NCBI GenBank assembly: GCA_963773085.1
Contig: CAVYZS010000018.1
Coordinates: 62,001-126,000 of the forward strand
Reading direction: 5' to 3'
DNA from: JAENVT01 sp963773085
GTDB taxonomy: Bacteria; Actinomycetota; Acidimicrobiia; Acidimicrobiales; Ilumatobacteraceae
Length of the DNA stretch: 64,000 bases
Of the stretch, positions 1 to 8,215 are shown piece by piece (within the stretch, counting starts at the first letter, position 1; each line of letters begins with the position of its first letter). Under the pieces are notes generated by a model that saw only the letters and a list, made by a program, of their open reading frames with translations, did not search any database and was not told the DNA's origin. Both the position numbers and the translations under genes were made by a program.

Positions 1-477
1 GGTCGCAACGTGGTCGACGCCTTGCGGCTCGCCGACGGCCGGCTGCTCTTGGTCAATCGCGGTTTCGTTCCCATCACCGACGCCGTGCCGCCGACACCGA
101 CGGGCACGGTCACGATCGACGGGCGGCTCCGCGCCAGCGAGCGGCGCAAGACCGGCCAGCCCGCCGATGAAAGCATCGCCGGCCTCACAGAGATCCATCG
201 CATCGACGTCGGCCTACTGGCCGGGCAGTTCGACGACACGGTGCTACCGATGTACGTCGAGCAACTCGGGCCGACCAAACCTCTCCAGGAGATCGTCGGG
301 CCGAGCCTCGATGAAGGCCCGCACCTGTCGTACGCGATCCAGTGGTTCATCTTCAGTGGTTGCGTGATCGCCGGATGGGTGTTGGCGGTTCGCCGATCGA
401 TCGCCGTTCGTTCCGGAAAGGTCACAAGGAAGCGGTCGAGCTACGTGCCCATTGCCGACGAAGAGTCAGTGAAATGA
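1..477 (+). CDS. SURF1-family cytochrome oxidase assembly protein, 3' part
   Basis: C-terminal 158 residues of a SURF1-like protein; the frame is open to the window edge, so the start lies upstream. Visible family features are the LLVNRGFVP segment near the start, a hydrophilic extracytoplasmic middle and a C-terminal membrane helix in the HLSYAIQWFIFSG region, followed by a basic tail. SURF1 proteins help insert heme into terminal oxidase subunit I at the cytoplasmic membrane. The stop overlaps the stop of the convergent MBL-fold gene by 12 bp. The family call is firm from the two conserved blocks; substrate specificity cannot be judged from the fragment. Confidence 0.85.
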   Translation, partial: GRNVVDALRLADGRLLLVNRGFVPITDAVPPTPTGTVTIDGRLRASERRKTGQPADESIAGLTEIHRIDVGLLAGQFDDTVLPMYVEQLGPTKPLQEIVGPSLDEGPHLSYAIQWFIFSGCVIAGWVLAVRRSIAVRSGKVTRKRSSYVPIADEESVK

Positions 478-1431
478 CTGGGTCCCCTGGCTCTCGAGCA
501 CGGCCATCCGCCTGAACTGCTCGACCACGTTCGGCGACTCGTAGCTGGGATCGAGGTGCCGGTACACGGTGTCGACGTTGACAGCGATACGACCGAACTC
601 GCTCAGCGACCCGAAGTCGGGCCGCGCTTTGATCTCGGCGGCGATCTCACGTGTCGCCTCCCAGGCATCGACGCCCGACGCCTGCCGTTGGCCCGCGGCC
701 TCGTCGACGAAGGCGAGGTAGTCGCGTACGGACGCGATCCCGGTCTTGCCGGTGATCGGGCCGTGGCCGGGCACCACGACTTCGATGTCCATGCCCAGCA
801 TCAGGTCACAGGCGGCGACCCAGTTGCTCAGCGGACCCGCCCAAACGATCGGCGTGCCACCGATGAACAAGATGTCACCGGTGTAGATGGTCCTCGCGTC
901 GGACACATAGGCCAAGGTGTCGCCGCTGGTGTGCGCGGGTCCGACCTCGATCAATTCGACCGAGCGGCCGCCGACCTCGAGATCGAGCCGCCCGTCGAAG
1001 GTGCGGTCGGGCAGACGAAGCTCGATGCCCTCGAAGTCGAACGCCCCGAAGTAGCCGCGGAACATGTCGCCGATCTCGCCGGGAGCACCGTTCAAGCCGG
1101 CGAGCAACGACGGCGGCACCTCGGCCATTTCGTGCGCAGTCGCCGAAGTGGCGATGATCTCGGCCTGACCGACCAGCACGTTCCCGAAGCAATGGTCACC
1201 ATTGGCGTGGGTGTTGACCACCCGGGTGATCGGCGCCACGTCGGTGATCGGCGCCATCGCGTCGAGCATCCCCTGCGTGAGGCGAAGATCGAAGAGCGTG
1301 TCGACCAGCAGTGACACACCGTCGCCGACGATCAAACCGGCGTTGCTCCACCCCCAACTCCCGTCGGGTTGCAGGTACGCATGACACCCGTCCGCGACCT
1401 CGTGAAGTCCCAGCGTGTAGTTCTCTGGCAT
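466..1431 (-). CDS. MBL-fold metallohydrolase with variant HxNxDH motif
   Basis: A 321-residue metallo-beta-lactamase-fold enzyme. The first metal motif reads NTHANGDHCFGN, so the second histidine of the usual HxHxDH is an asparagine. Further fold landmarks are GPAHTSGD (third histidine), DILFIGG and VPGHGPIT near residue 225 (fourth histidine). The NTHxNGDH form recurs in one actinobacterial branch of uncharacterised MBL hydrolases, so it is probably natural rather than damage, but it should change metal site 1. The start ATG faces the start of the acyltransferase gene across 33 bp. The substrate is unknown; hydrolytic activity is inferred from the fold only. Confidence 0.85.
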   Translation of the reverse strand: MPENYTLGLHEVADGCHAYLQPDGSWGWSNAGLIVGDGVSLLVDTLFDLRLTQGMLDAMAPITDVAPITRVVNTHANGDHCFGNVLVGQAEIIATSATAHEMAEVPPSLLAGLNGAPGEIGDMFRGYFGAFDFEGIELRLPDRTFDGRLDLEVGGRSVELIEVGPAHTSGDTLAYVSDARTIYTGDILFIGGTPIVWAGPLSNWVAACDLMLGMDIEVVVPGHGPITGKTGIASVRDYLAFVDEAAGQRQASGVDAWEATREIAAEIKARPDFGSLSEFGRIAVNVDTVYRHLDPSYESPNVVEQFRRMAVLESQGTQSFH

Positions 1432-1451
1432 GCACCTGTCCTACCACGGTT

Positions 1452-1457
1452 TACAGT
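1452..1457 (+). promoter_or_regulatory. -10 box TACAGT, leaderless layout
   Basis: TACAGT ends 7 nt before the ATG at 1465. This predicts a transcript starting at or next to the start codon of the acyltransferase and argues against the upstream in-frame ATG at 1369, which lies inside the divergent gene. Confidence 0.55.
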
Positions 1458-1464
1458 GCTGGTC

Positions 1465-3009
1465 ATGCGCCAACTGAGCGGAATCGATGCCAGCTTCTTG
1501 AACATGGAGACGGCCAGCGCCTTTGGTCACGTCGCCTCGCTCAACATCTACGACGCCACCGACGTGCCCGGTGGGTCCGGGCTGGAGGCGACCAAGCAGA
1601 CCATCCTGGAACGGATCGACTTGCTGACGCCCTTCCGTCGACGCTTGGTCGAGGTCCCACTCGGCCTCGATCTCCCGTACTGGATCGAGGATCCCAACTT
1701 CGACATCGACTTCCACGTGCGTCATCACGCCGTGCCGCCGCCGGGGACACCGCAACAGTTGGGTGAGGCGGTCAGTCGGATCATGGCTCGCCCACTCGAC
1801 AGGAGTCGACCATTGTGGGAGCTCTACGTGATCGAGGGTCTCGACAACGGCCGACAGATCGCCCAGCTCAGCAAGATCCACCACGCCGCCATCGACGGGG
1901 CGTCGGGGGCGCTGATGCTGGCAGCGATCCTCGACCTCGACCCCGACTTCCGCCCGACCGCCGGGCCGGCGCCATGGGAGCCGGAGGCCGTGCCGAGCGA
2001 CGAGGAGCTGATGCGCCTGACCCTGGCCGAGTACATGAGGCGACCGGAGAAGATGATCCGCCTCGGGGTGCGCACCGCACGCGACCTGGCGAAGGCGTCG
2101 CGTTCAGGTGGGTTGCGGGCCTTGGCCGACATGCTGGCGCAACCGCTGCCGGGTCCGGTCGGTGGCCTCCTGCGGCGGCGGTTGCGATCGCAGTATGGCG
2201 AAGAGACCGACCGGCCACCGGCGCTCCCACCGACCCATGCGCCACGCACTCCGTGGAACCAGGCGATCACTCCGCACCGCCGCTTCGCCTATACCACGAT
2301 CCCCCTGGAGGACGCCAAGACCGTGCGCCGGGCATTCGGCTGCACGTTCAACGACGTGGTGATGGCCCTCTGCTCGGGCACTCTGCGGGCATACTTGATC
2401 CAGCACGATTGCCTGCCGAAGGAAAGCCTGATCGCCATGGTTCCGGTCAGCGTGCGCAGCGGTAGCGAGACCGACACCTACCAGAACCGGGTGTCGGCGC
2501 TGCTGGCCGACCTGGCGACCAACGAGAAGGATCCCGTCAAACGTCTTCGCCGAGTGCAGCGAAGCATGACCGCGGCCAAGGGGAACCTCGCCGCCATCCC
2601 TGCAGAACTGCTGATGGACTACACCCAGTTCGCCCCCCCGGCGATCGCCGCCAGGGCAATGCGCATGGCCAGCCGCCTGCGAATCGCCGATCGGATGAAC
2701 CCACCGTTCAACCTCATCATCTCCAACGTGCCCGGCCCCAGCGAACCGCTGTACATGGCCGGTGCCCAACTGAAGCACTTCTACCCGGTGTCGGCACTGA
2801 CCGATGGCCAGGGACTCAACATGACTGTGCAGAGCTACAACGGCAACCTCGATTTCGGCTTCATCGCCTGCCGCGAGCTGGTGCCCGATCTGTGGCTGCT
2901 CACCGACTTGCTCCAAGCCTCGATGGCGGAGCTCCTGGCCGCCGCCGAGCCCAAGCCCGTCAACAAGGCACCCGCCAGGAAGGCACCCGCCAGGAAGAAG
3001 GCCAGCTGA
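1465..3009 (+). CDS. Wax ester synthase/diacylglycerol acyltransferase (WS/DGAT)
   Basis: A 514-residue O-acyltransferase of the WS/DGAT family, which esterifies long-chain acyl-CoA with fatty alcohol or diacylglycerol to make storage lipid. The start MRQLSGIDASFLNMET matches the family N-terminus. The catalytic HHxxxDG motif is present as SKIHHAAIDG near residue 140, and the PLW(E)LYVIEGL block precedes it. The C-terminal domain contains the usual FNLIISNVPGP segment. The extreme C-terminus is a Lys/Ala/Pro-rich tail with a short duplication (KAPARKAPARK), likely disordered. Standalone gene; it ends in a strong bidirectional hairpin shared with the convergent phosphatase gene. Confidence 0.92.
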   Translation: MRQLSGIDASFLNMETASAFGHVASLNIYDATDVPGGSGLEATKQTILERIDLLTPFRRRLVEVPLGLDLPYWIEDPNFDIDFHVRHHAVPPPGTPQQLGEAVSRIMARPLDRSRPLWELYVIEGLDNGRQIAQLSKIHHAAIDGASGALMLAAILDLDPDFRPTAGPAPWEPEAVPSDEELMRLTLAEYMRRPEKMIRLGVRTARDLAKASRSGGLRALADMLAQPLPGPVGGLLRRRLRSQYGEETDRPPALPPTHAPRTPWNQAITPHRRFAYTTIPLEDAKTVRRAFGCTFNDVVMALCSGTLRAYLIQHDCLPKESLIAMVPVSVRSGSETDTYQNRVSALLADLATNEKDPVKRLRRVQRSMTAAKGNLAAIPAELLMDYTQFAPPAIAARAMRMASRLRIADRMNPPFNLIISNVPGPSEPLYMAGAQLKHFYPVSALTDGQGLNMTVQSYNGNLDFGFIACRELVPDLWLLTDLLQASMAELLAAAEPKPVNKAPARKAPARKKAS

Positions 3010-3022
3010 CCCGCCGCTACAG

Positions 3023-3075
3023 ACCGGGTGATGAGAGATGGGCCGCTCGGCGCGGCTCATCTCTCATCGCCCGGT
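3023..3075. terminator. Bidirectional hairpin between convergent genes
   Basis: Arms 3023-3040 and 3058-3075 are reverse complements over 18 bp with a single G-U-type mismatch. The 17-nt loop holds a further GC-rich inverted repeat. It lies between the acyltransferase stop and the phosphatase stop, overlapping the last phosphatase codons. There is no long T tract on either side, so the mechanism is not certain. Confidence 0.6.
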
Positions 3076-3723
3076 TTCGGTGGATGGGGTCTGCGCCGGC
3101 AGGCCGACCAGATGGCCGACGTCGTTGTAGCGGATGAGCCGCCACAGGTTGTCCTTGACCAGGTGAATCTCGGTGATCGAAGTGTTCAGCGTGTGAATCT
3201 CGAAGCCACCCGTCGCCGGCGACTTCAACGCCAGGCGGAGCGCGGCGTCGACGACACCGCCATGACAGGACACCACGATGTTCTGACCGGCGTACGTATC
3301 GACCGTGCGACGGATGGCCTGGCCGACGCGGAACTGGAACGCGGCGATCGTCTCACCGCCGGGGAAGCTCCTCCCGAACGGATCGCCTTCCCACCAGCCG
3401 GTGCCATAGCGCTCGACGTAGTCGTCGAACGCCATGCCGTCACAGTCCGGGCCGGGGTCGTGCTCGCCGAACCCGGCATCCTCGACGACCTCAAGGTCCC
3501 CGATGGCCGGAGCGATGATCTCGGCGGTCTCCCGGGCCCGCGCGTACTGGCTGGAGATCAGCACGTCTGCGACGATCTCGCCGCTGATCACCCAGCGGTC
3601 GCGAAGCCGTTCGGCCTGCTCCCGGCCGAGCTCTGAGAGTCCGGTACACGTCCTGGGGCCACCGATCACCCTGGCCACTGTCGTCTTCGATTCTCCATGG
3701 CGCACCAGCACGAGACGAGTCAC
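3064..3723 (-). CDS. Histidine phosphatase family protein
   Basis: A 219-residue phosphoglycerate-mutase-like phosphatase. The catalytic signature LVLVRHGES is at residues 4-12, with TGLSELGREQAERL following and the second catalytic histidine in NIVVSCHGGVVDA near residue 155. The start is GTG; a TAAGCT -10 box on the minus strand (3733-3738) lies 9 nt upstream. It is divergent from purL. The substrate cannot be told from sequence: the family includes phosphosugar, cofactor and nucleotide phosphatases. Confidence 0.85.
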   Translation of the reverse strand: MTRLVLVRHGESKTTVARVIGGPRTCTGLSELGREQAERLRDRWVISGEIVADVLISSQYARARETAEIIAPAIGDLEVVEDAGFGEHDPGPDCDGMAFDDYVERYGTGWWEGDPFGRSFPGGETIAAFQFRVGQAIRRTVDTYAGQNIVVSCHGGVVDAALRLALKSPATGGFEIHTLNTSITEIHLVKDNLWRLIRYNDVGHLVGLPAQTPSTETGR

Positions 3724-3779
3724 AGAGAGCGAAGCTTACTTTTCGTTCGCGCGCGAGCACCTGTCCGGGCTACGGGTCC

Positions 3780-3785
3780 TAACTT
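3780..3785 (+). promoter_or_regulatory. -10 box TAACTT for the purine operon
   Basis: TAACTT is followed after 7 nt by GTG at 3793, matching the spacing seen at other first genes in the window. It heads the run from purL to guaB, whose genes are tightly packed and mostly overlap. Confidence 0.45.
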
Positions 3786-3792
3786 CATGTGG

Positions 3793-6570
3793 GTGCGCGG
3801 AGTTGACAGGTTGACGATTCGATCAACCATCACGGACCCACGCGGCGCCACGTTGCTGGCCGATGCCCACGCCCTGGGTCTCTCCGAGATCACGGATATC
3901 GACGTTGCTGACCTGGTGTTTGTTGCCGGTGGCAGCGATCGCGAGGAGCTCCAGCGGCTACTGGTCGATCCGTTGCTGCAGACCGGCGACTGGGCAGTCC
4001 CACGAACACCCGCCGTCGAGACCACTCTCCTTCCCGGTGTGACCGATGCCTCCGCCCAGGCCGTTGCCTTGGCTGCCGAGACGATCGGTTCGCCGGTGAC
4101 CGCGGTCGCCACCGGCACGCGGTACGAGGTACATGGTGACATCGACGAGCTGACCATGTCGGTGCTCGCCAGACGGCTCCTCGCCAACCCGGTGATCGAG
4201 CGTTGGTCGTTGGGCCCGATCGAGCCGACGTTCGTGGACGCCGAGGCAGTGGCCGACACCGACGTCGAGTTCGTCGAGATCGCCGACCTCGACGATGACG
4301 CGCTCGCCGCAGTCAACCGCGAGCGCGGCTTGTCGCTCGACCTCGCCGAGCTTCACGCCATCGCCGATCATTTCCGGGCTGCGGGTCGGCCGCCGACCGA
4401 CGTGGAGCTGGAAACCCTCGCCCAGACCTGGAGCGAGCACTGCGCTCACAAGACCTTCCGGGCCAGGATCACCGACCAGGACGGCCGCTCGATCCGGCCA
4501 TTGTTGCAGCAACTCCGCACGGCGACCGACAGCATCGACGCACCATTCCTGCGCAGTGCCTTCGTCGGCAACGCCGGCGTCGTCTCGTTCTCGCCCGGAA
4601 CCACCATCGCCGTCAAGGCCGAGACACACAACCATCCGTCGGCGATCGAGCCGTTCGGCGGCGCCAACACCGGTGTCGGGGGCGTGATCCGCGACGTGAT
4701 GGGGGCTGCGCACCGCCCGATCGCCGTGACCGACGTCTTGTGCTTCGGCCCCACAGACCTCCCCGCGGAGCGACTACCGGAAGGCGTGCTGCACCCGCGC
4801 CTGATCGAGGCCGGCGTCGTGGCCGGGGTTGCCGACTACGGCAACAAGATCGGCCTACCAACTGTTGCCGGAGCGGTGCTGTACGACGACGGGTACATCG
4901 CCAATCCCCTGGTGTACTGCGGGTGCATCGGCGTTGCCGACGACATCGCCCCCACGAGCGGACCGAATATCGGCGATCTGGTCGTCGTGCTCGGAGGCCG
5001 CACCGGTCGCGATGGCCTGCGCGGCGCCACGTTCTCCAGCGCGACGATGGACGCCACCACCGGCGACGTGGCCGGCGCCAGCGTGCAGATCGGTGACCCG
5101 ATCACCGAGAAGCTGTTGATCGACGTGCTGCGCGATGCCACCGGCTTGTTCACGGCGATCACCGACTGCGGCGCCGGTGGGTTGTCGTCGGCGATCGGTG
5201 AGATGGCCGAGGGAATCGGTGCCGACGTCGACCTGGCAGGCGCTCCACTCAAGTACCCAGGGCTGCGGCCGTGGGAGATCTGGCTCAGCGAGGCCCAGGA
5301 GCGCATGGTGGTGGCCGTCGCCACGTCAGCGTGGCCGCGGCTCCAGATCCTCTGCAATCGCCACGGGATCGAAGCAACCGCGCTCGGCACCTTCACCGGC
5401 GACGGTGTGCTGCACGTTCGCCACGGTTCGACGACGGTGCTGCAGCTCGACACGACGTTCCTTCACGACGGCCGGCCGCAACGCGACATGTATGCGCGGC
5501 TACCAACGCCCAACCGCGGCACCTCCCAGTGCCCGCCGGGCCACGATGTGGCGGCCACCGTGCTGTCGTTGCTGCGCCATCCCAACATCGCCTCCAAGGA
5601 GGCGGTGATCCGTCGTTACGACCACGAGATCCTCGGCGGCACCGTCGTGAGGCCGCTGATCGGGCCGCACCGCGATGGTCACGCGGACGGCGTGGTGATC
5701 GCCGATCCGGGCGAAACTCATGGTCTGGCGATCGGTATCGGGGTCAACCCGTGGTACGGCGAACTCGACCCGGAGCGCATGGCCCACGCCGTCATCGACG
5801 AGGCGATCCGCAACGTCGTCGCAGTCGGCGCCGACCCCGACAACGTCGCCTTGCTCGACAACTTCTCATGGGGCGATCCGCGGCGCCCCTCGACGCTCGG
5901 CGAGCTGGTCGCCGCCGTTCGCGGCTGCTGCGACGCATCGGTTGCCCATGGTGCTCCGTTCGTGAGTGGCAAGGATTCGCTCAACAACGAGTACCTCGGC
6001 GCCGACGGGGCACGCCATTCCGTGCCACCGACCTTGGTCATCACGGCCATCGCCCATGTGCCCGACGCCAACGCCGTGGTGACCCCCGATCTCAAGCAAG
6101 CTGGCAATGTCGTCGTGCAGATCGGCTCCACAGCATGCGAGTTCGGCGGCAGCCACTTCGCCAAGGTGAACGGCATCGCGGACGGCGCCACAGTTCCGGC
6201 ACCGGACCCGGCTGCTCCCACCCGTTATCGGCGATTGCACGCTGCGTTGCGGTCGGGAAGGGTGAGGGCGTGCCATGACATCAGTGAGGGTGGCCTCGCC
6301 GTCGCTCTGGCCGAGATGGCGATCGCCGGGCGACTCGGATTGTCCATCGACACCCTGCCTGGCCCGGATCCAGTGTCGGCGCTGTTCAGCGAGTCGTCCA
6401 GCCGGTTCGTGTGCGAGGTCGCAGCAGGCGATGTGAGCTGGTTGAGCGAACAATTGGGCGAACCGGTCTCCGTGCTCGGAACCGTGACCGCCGAGCCGGT
6501 GGTACTCCTCCCCGGCGCTCGCCCGATCACGATCGAAGCAATGGTCACGGCGTTCGGGGCGCAGCAGTGA
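3793..6570 (+). CDS. purL: Phosphoribosylformylglycinamidine synthase, PurL with PurS-like N-terminus
   Basis: About 925 residues; converts FGAR, ATP and ammonia to FGAM, the fourth purine step. The N-terminal ~200 residues carry PurS-like segments (TDPRGATLLADAHALG; a second about 80 residues on), then the catalytic region begins at AQTWSEHCAHKTF. Key blocks: HNHPSAIEPFGGANTGVGG, GGRTGRDGLRGATF, GDPITEKLLIDVLRDAT, TDCGAGGLSSAIGEM, VSGKDSLNNEY and CHDISEGGLAVALAEMA. PurL of the small type is near 740 residues with a separate PurS of about 80, so the extra length fits a fused PurS-like part. The GTG at 3793 was chosen from promoter spacing; ATG 3787 is the alternative. Ammonia should come from PurQ, encoded next with stop/start overlap. 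Confidence 0.93.
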   Translation: MRGVDRLTIRSTITDPRGATLLADAHALGLSEITDIDVADLVFVAGGSDREELQRLLVDPLLQTGDWAVPRTPAVETTLLPGVTDASAQAVALAAETIGSPVTAVATGTRYEVHGDIDELTMSVLARRLLANPVIERWSLGPIEPTFVDAEAVADTDVEFVEIADLDDDALAAVNRERGLSLDLAELHAIADHFRAAGRPPTDVELETLAQTWSEHCAHKTFRARITDQDGRSIRPLLQQLRTATDSIDAPFLRSAFVGNAGVVSFSPGTTIAVKAETHNHPSAIEPFGGANTGVGGVIRDVMGAAHRPIAVTDVLCFGPTDLPAERLPEGVLHPRLIEAGVVAGVADYGNKIGLPTVAGAVLYDDGYIANPLVYCGCIGVADDIAPTSGPNIGDLVVVLGGRTGRDGLRGATFSSATMDATTGDVAGASVQIGDPITEKLLIDVLRDATGLFTAITDCGAGGLSSAIGEMAEGIGADVDLAGAPLKYPGLRPWEIWLSEAQERMVVAVATSAWPRLQILCNRHGIEATALGTFTGDGVLHVRHGSTTVLQLDTTFLHDGRPQRDMYARLPTPNRGTSQCPPGHDVAATVLSLLRHPNIASKEAVIRRYDHEILGGTVVRPLIGPHRDGHADGVVIADPGETHGLAIGIGVNPWYGELDPERMAHAVIDEAIRNVVAVGADPDNVALLDNFSWGDPRRPSTLGELVAAVRGCCDASVAHGAPFVSGKDSLNNEYLGADGARHSVPPTLVITAIAHVPDANAVVTPDLKQAGNVVVQIGSTACEFGGSHFAKVNGIADGATVPAPDPAAPTRYRRLHAALRSGRVRACHDISEGGLAVALAEMAIAGRLGLSIDTLPGPDPVSALFSESSSRFVCEVAAGDVSWLSEQLGEPVSVLGTVTAEPVVLLPGARPITIEAMVTAFGAQQ

Positions 6571-7277
6571 GCCGCCCCACCGCACTCGTGCTTGCAGCAG
6601 CGGGGACCAATCGCGATCACGACGTCGCGTTCGCGCTCGACCTCGCCGGTGCCGAATCACGGATCGTTCTGCTGTCGGAGCTCGTCGACCGGCCATCCGT
6701 GCTGGGCGGTGCCCAGATGATGGTGATCGCCGGGGGTTTCAGCTACGCGGATGCCCTGGGCGCCGGACGAATGTTCGCGTTGCAGCTCGAACACCGGGTC
6801 GGCGAGACGTTGCGCACCTTCGTCACTGCCCAGAAGCCGGTGATCGGCATCTGCAACGGCTTCCAGGTGCTGACGCGAACAGGTCTGCTCCCCGGCGCGC
6901 TCGGCCACAACGCCAGCGGCCACTTCCAGTGTCAGTGGACGACTCTCGAGGCCCCGGCCAGTCGATGCATCTGGACGACCGGGATCACCACGCTCGATTG
7001 CCCGATCGCCCACGGCGAAGGGCGTTACACGCACCCCGACCCGGCTGCTCTGGCCGCGGCCGGTCAGGTAGCGCTGCGTTACGCCGGGGTCAATCCCAAC
7101 GGTTCCGTCGACGACATCGCCGGGGTGTGCGACCCGACAGGCGTCGTCCTGGGTCTGATGCCCCATCCGGAGAACCACGTCGTCGCCCGGCAGTTTCCCG
7201 GCTTCACCAGCGGTCGCCATGGTGAGCTCGGGCTAGCGTTGTTCGAGCAGGGCGTTCGCTACGCCAAGGAGCGATGA
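6567..7277 (+). CDS. purQ: Phosphoribosylformylglycinamidine synthase glutaminase subunit PurQ
   Basis: A 236-residue class-I glutamine amidotransferase that feeds ammonia to PurL. Seen: GGFSYADALGAGRMFALQLE, the nucleophile in PVIGICNGFQVL, and the catalytic His/Glu pair in LGLMPHPENHV near the C-terminus. The start GTG overlaps the purL stop (GTGA at 6567-6570), implying translational coupling. A longer reading upstream runs through purL in another frame and is not used. Confidence 0.95.
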   Translation: MSRPTALVLAAAGTNRDHDVAFALDLAGAESRIVLLSELVDRPSVLGGAQMMVIAGGFSYADALGAGRMFALQLEHRVGETLRTFVTAQKPVIGICNGFQVLTRTGLLPGALGHNASGHFQCQWTTLEAPASRCIWTTGITTLDCPIAHGEGRYTHPDPAALAAAGQVALRYAGVNPNGSVDDIAGVCDPTGVVLGLMPHPENHVVARQFPGFTSGRHGELGLALFEQGVRYAKER

Positions 7278-8215
7278 CCATGAGCGTCCCGTTCACCGAC
7301 ATCGATCTTCCGCTCGGCGACCGCCGGGACGGGAAGGTCCGCGTTTCCTACGCCTACGGCAACGGGCAACGTCTCTTCATCACGACCGACCGCCTGTCGG
7401 CGTTCGACCGGGTCATTGCCGGTGTGCCCTACAAGGGCCAAGTGCTCAACCAGCTCAGCGCCTGGTGGTTCGAACGCACCGGCGACGTCGTCGCCAATCA
7501 CGTCGTCGATGTTCCCGACCCGAACGTGCTCGTTGCTCGCGCCGCCCAGCCGCTGCCGGTCGAGGTGATCGTCCGCGGATACATCACCGGTGTCACCAGC
7601 ACCTCGCTGTGGCGTCAATACGAGGATGGGGCACGCACCATCTACGGCTATCACTTCTCCGATGGCCTGCGGAAGAACACCGACCTGCCAGGAGCCATCG
7701 TCACGCCGACGACCAAGGCCGACAACGGTGGGCACGACGAACCGCTGAGTCCCAGCGATGTCACTCGCAAGGGGCTCGTCGCCGCGGGGCTGTGGCGGAA
7801 GGTGGAGGCCGCCGCGCTGGAGTTGTTCTCCCGCGGGCAGGAGATCGCCCGCCAGTCGGGGCTGATACTGGCTGACACGAAATACGAGTTCGGCACCACG
7901 CCGGCCGGCGAGTTGTTGCTGATCGATGAAATGCACACACCCGATTCGTCCCGGTACTGGGTCGCCGACACCTACGAGCGCCGGCTCAGCGAGGGCGACG
8001 AGCCGGAGAGCCTCGACAAGGAAGTCGTCCGGCGGGCGTTGATCGACGCCGGCTACGACGGCCATGGCACGCCACCGACCCTCGACCAAGCGGTGTGGGA
8101 CGCAACGTCGCGACGTTACATCGACGCCTACGAACGATTGACCGGACTGGATTTCCAGCCCGGCAGCTACCCGGTCGAAGACCGGATCAGGGAGGTCCTC
8201 GGGCATGCTGCCTGA
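7274..8215 (+). CDS. purC: SAICAR synthase
   Basis: A 313-residue phosphoribosylaminoimidazole-succinocarboxamide synthase, which joins CAIR and aspartate. Family landmarks: VRVSYAYGNGQRLFITTDRLSAFD, the TTKADNGGHDEPLS block, LILADTKYEFG and LLIDEMHTPDSSRYW. Its length is that of the longer PurC type found in fungi and many actinobacteria. ATGA overlap with the purQ stop at 7274-7277. Complete and intact. Confidence 0.95.
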   Translation: MTMSVPFTDIDLPLGDRRDGKVRVSYAYGNGQRLFITTDRLSAFDRVIAGVPYKGQVLNQLSAWWFERTGDVVANHVVDVPDPNVLVARAAQPLPVEVIVRGYITGVTSTSLWRQYEDGARTIYGYHFSDGLRKNTDLPGAIVTPTTKADNGGHDEPLSPSDVTRKGLVAAGLWRKVEAAALELFSRGQEIARQSGLILADTKYEFGTTPAGELLLIDEMHTPDSSRYWVADTYERRLSEGDEPESLDKEVVRRALIDAGYDGHGTPPTLDQAVWDATSRRYIDAYERLTGLDFQPGSYPVEDRIREVLGHAA

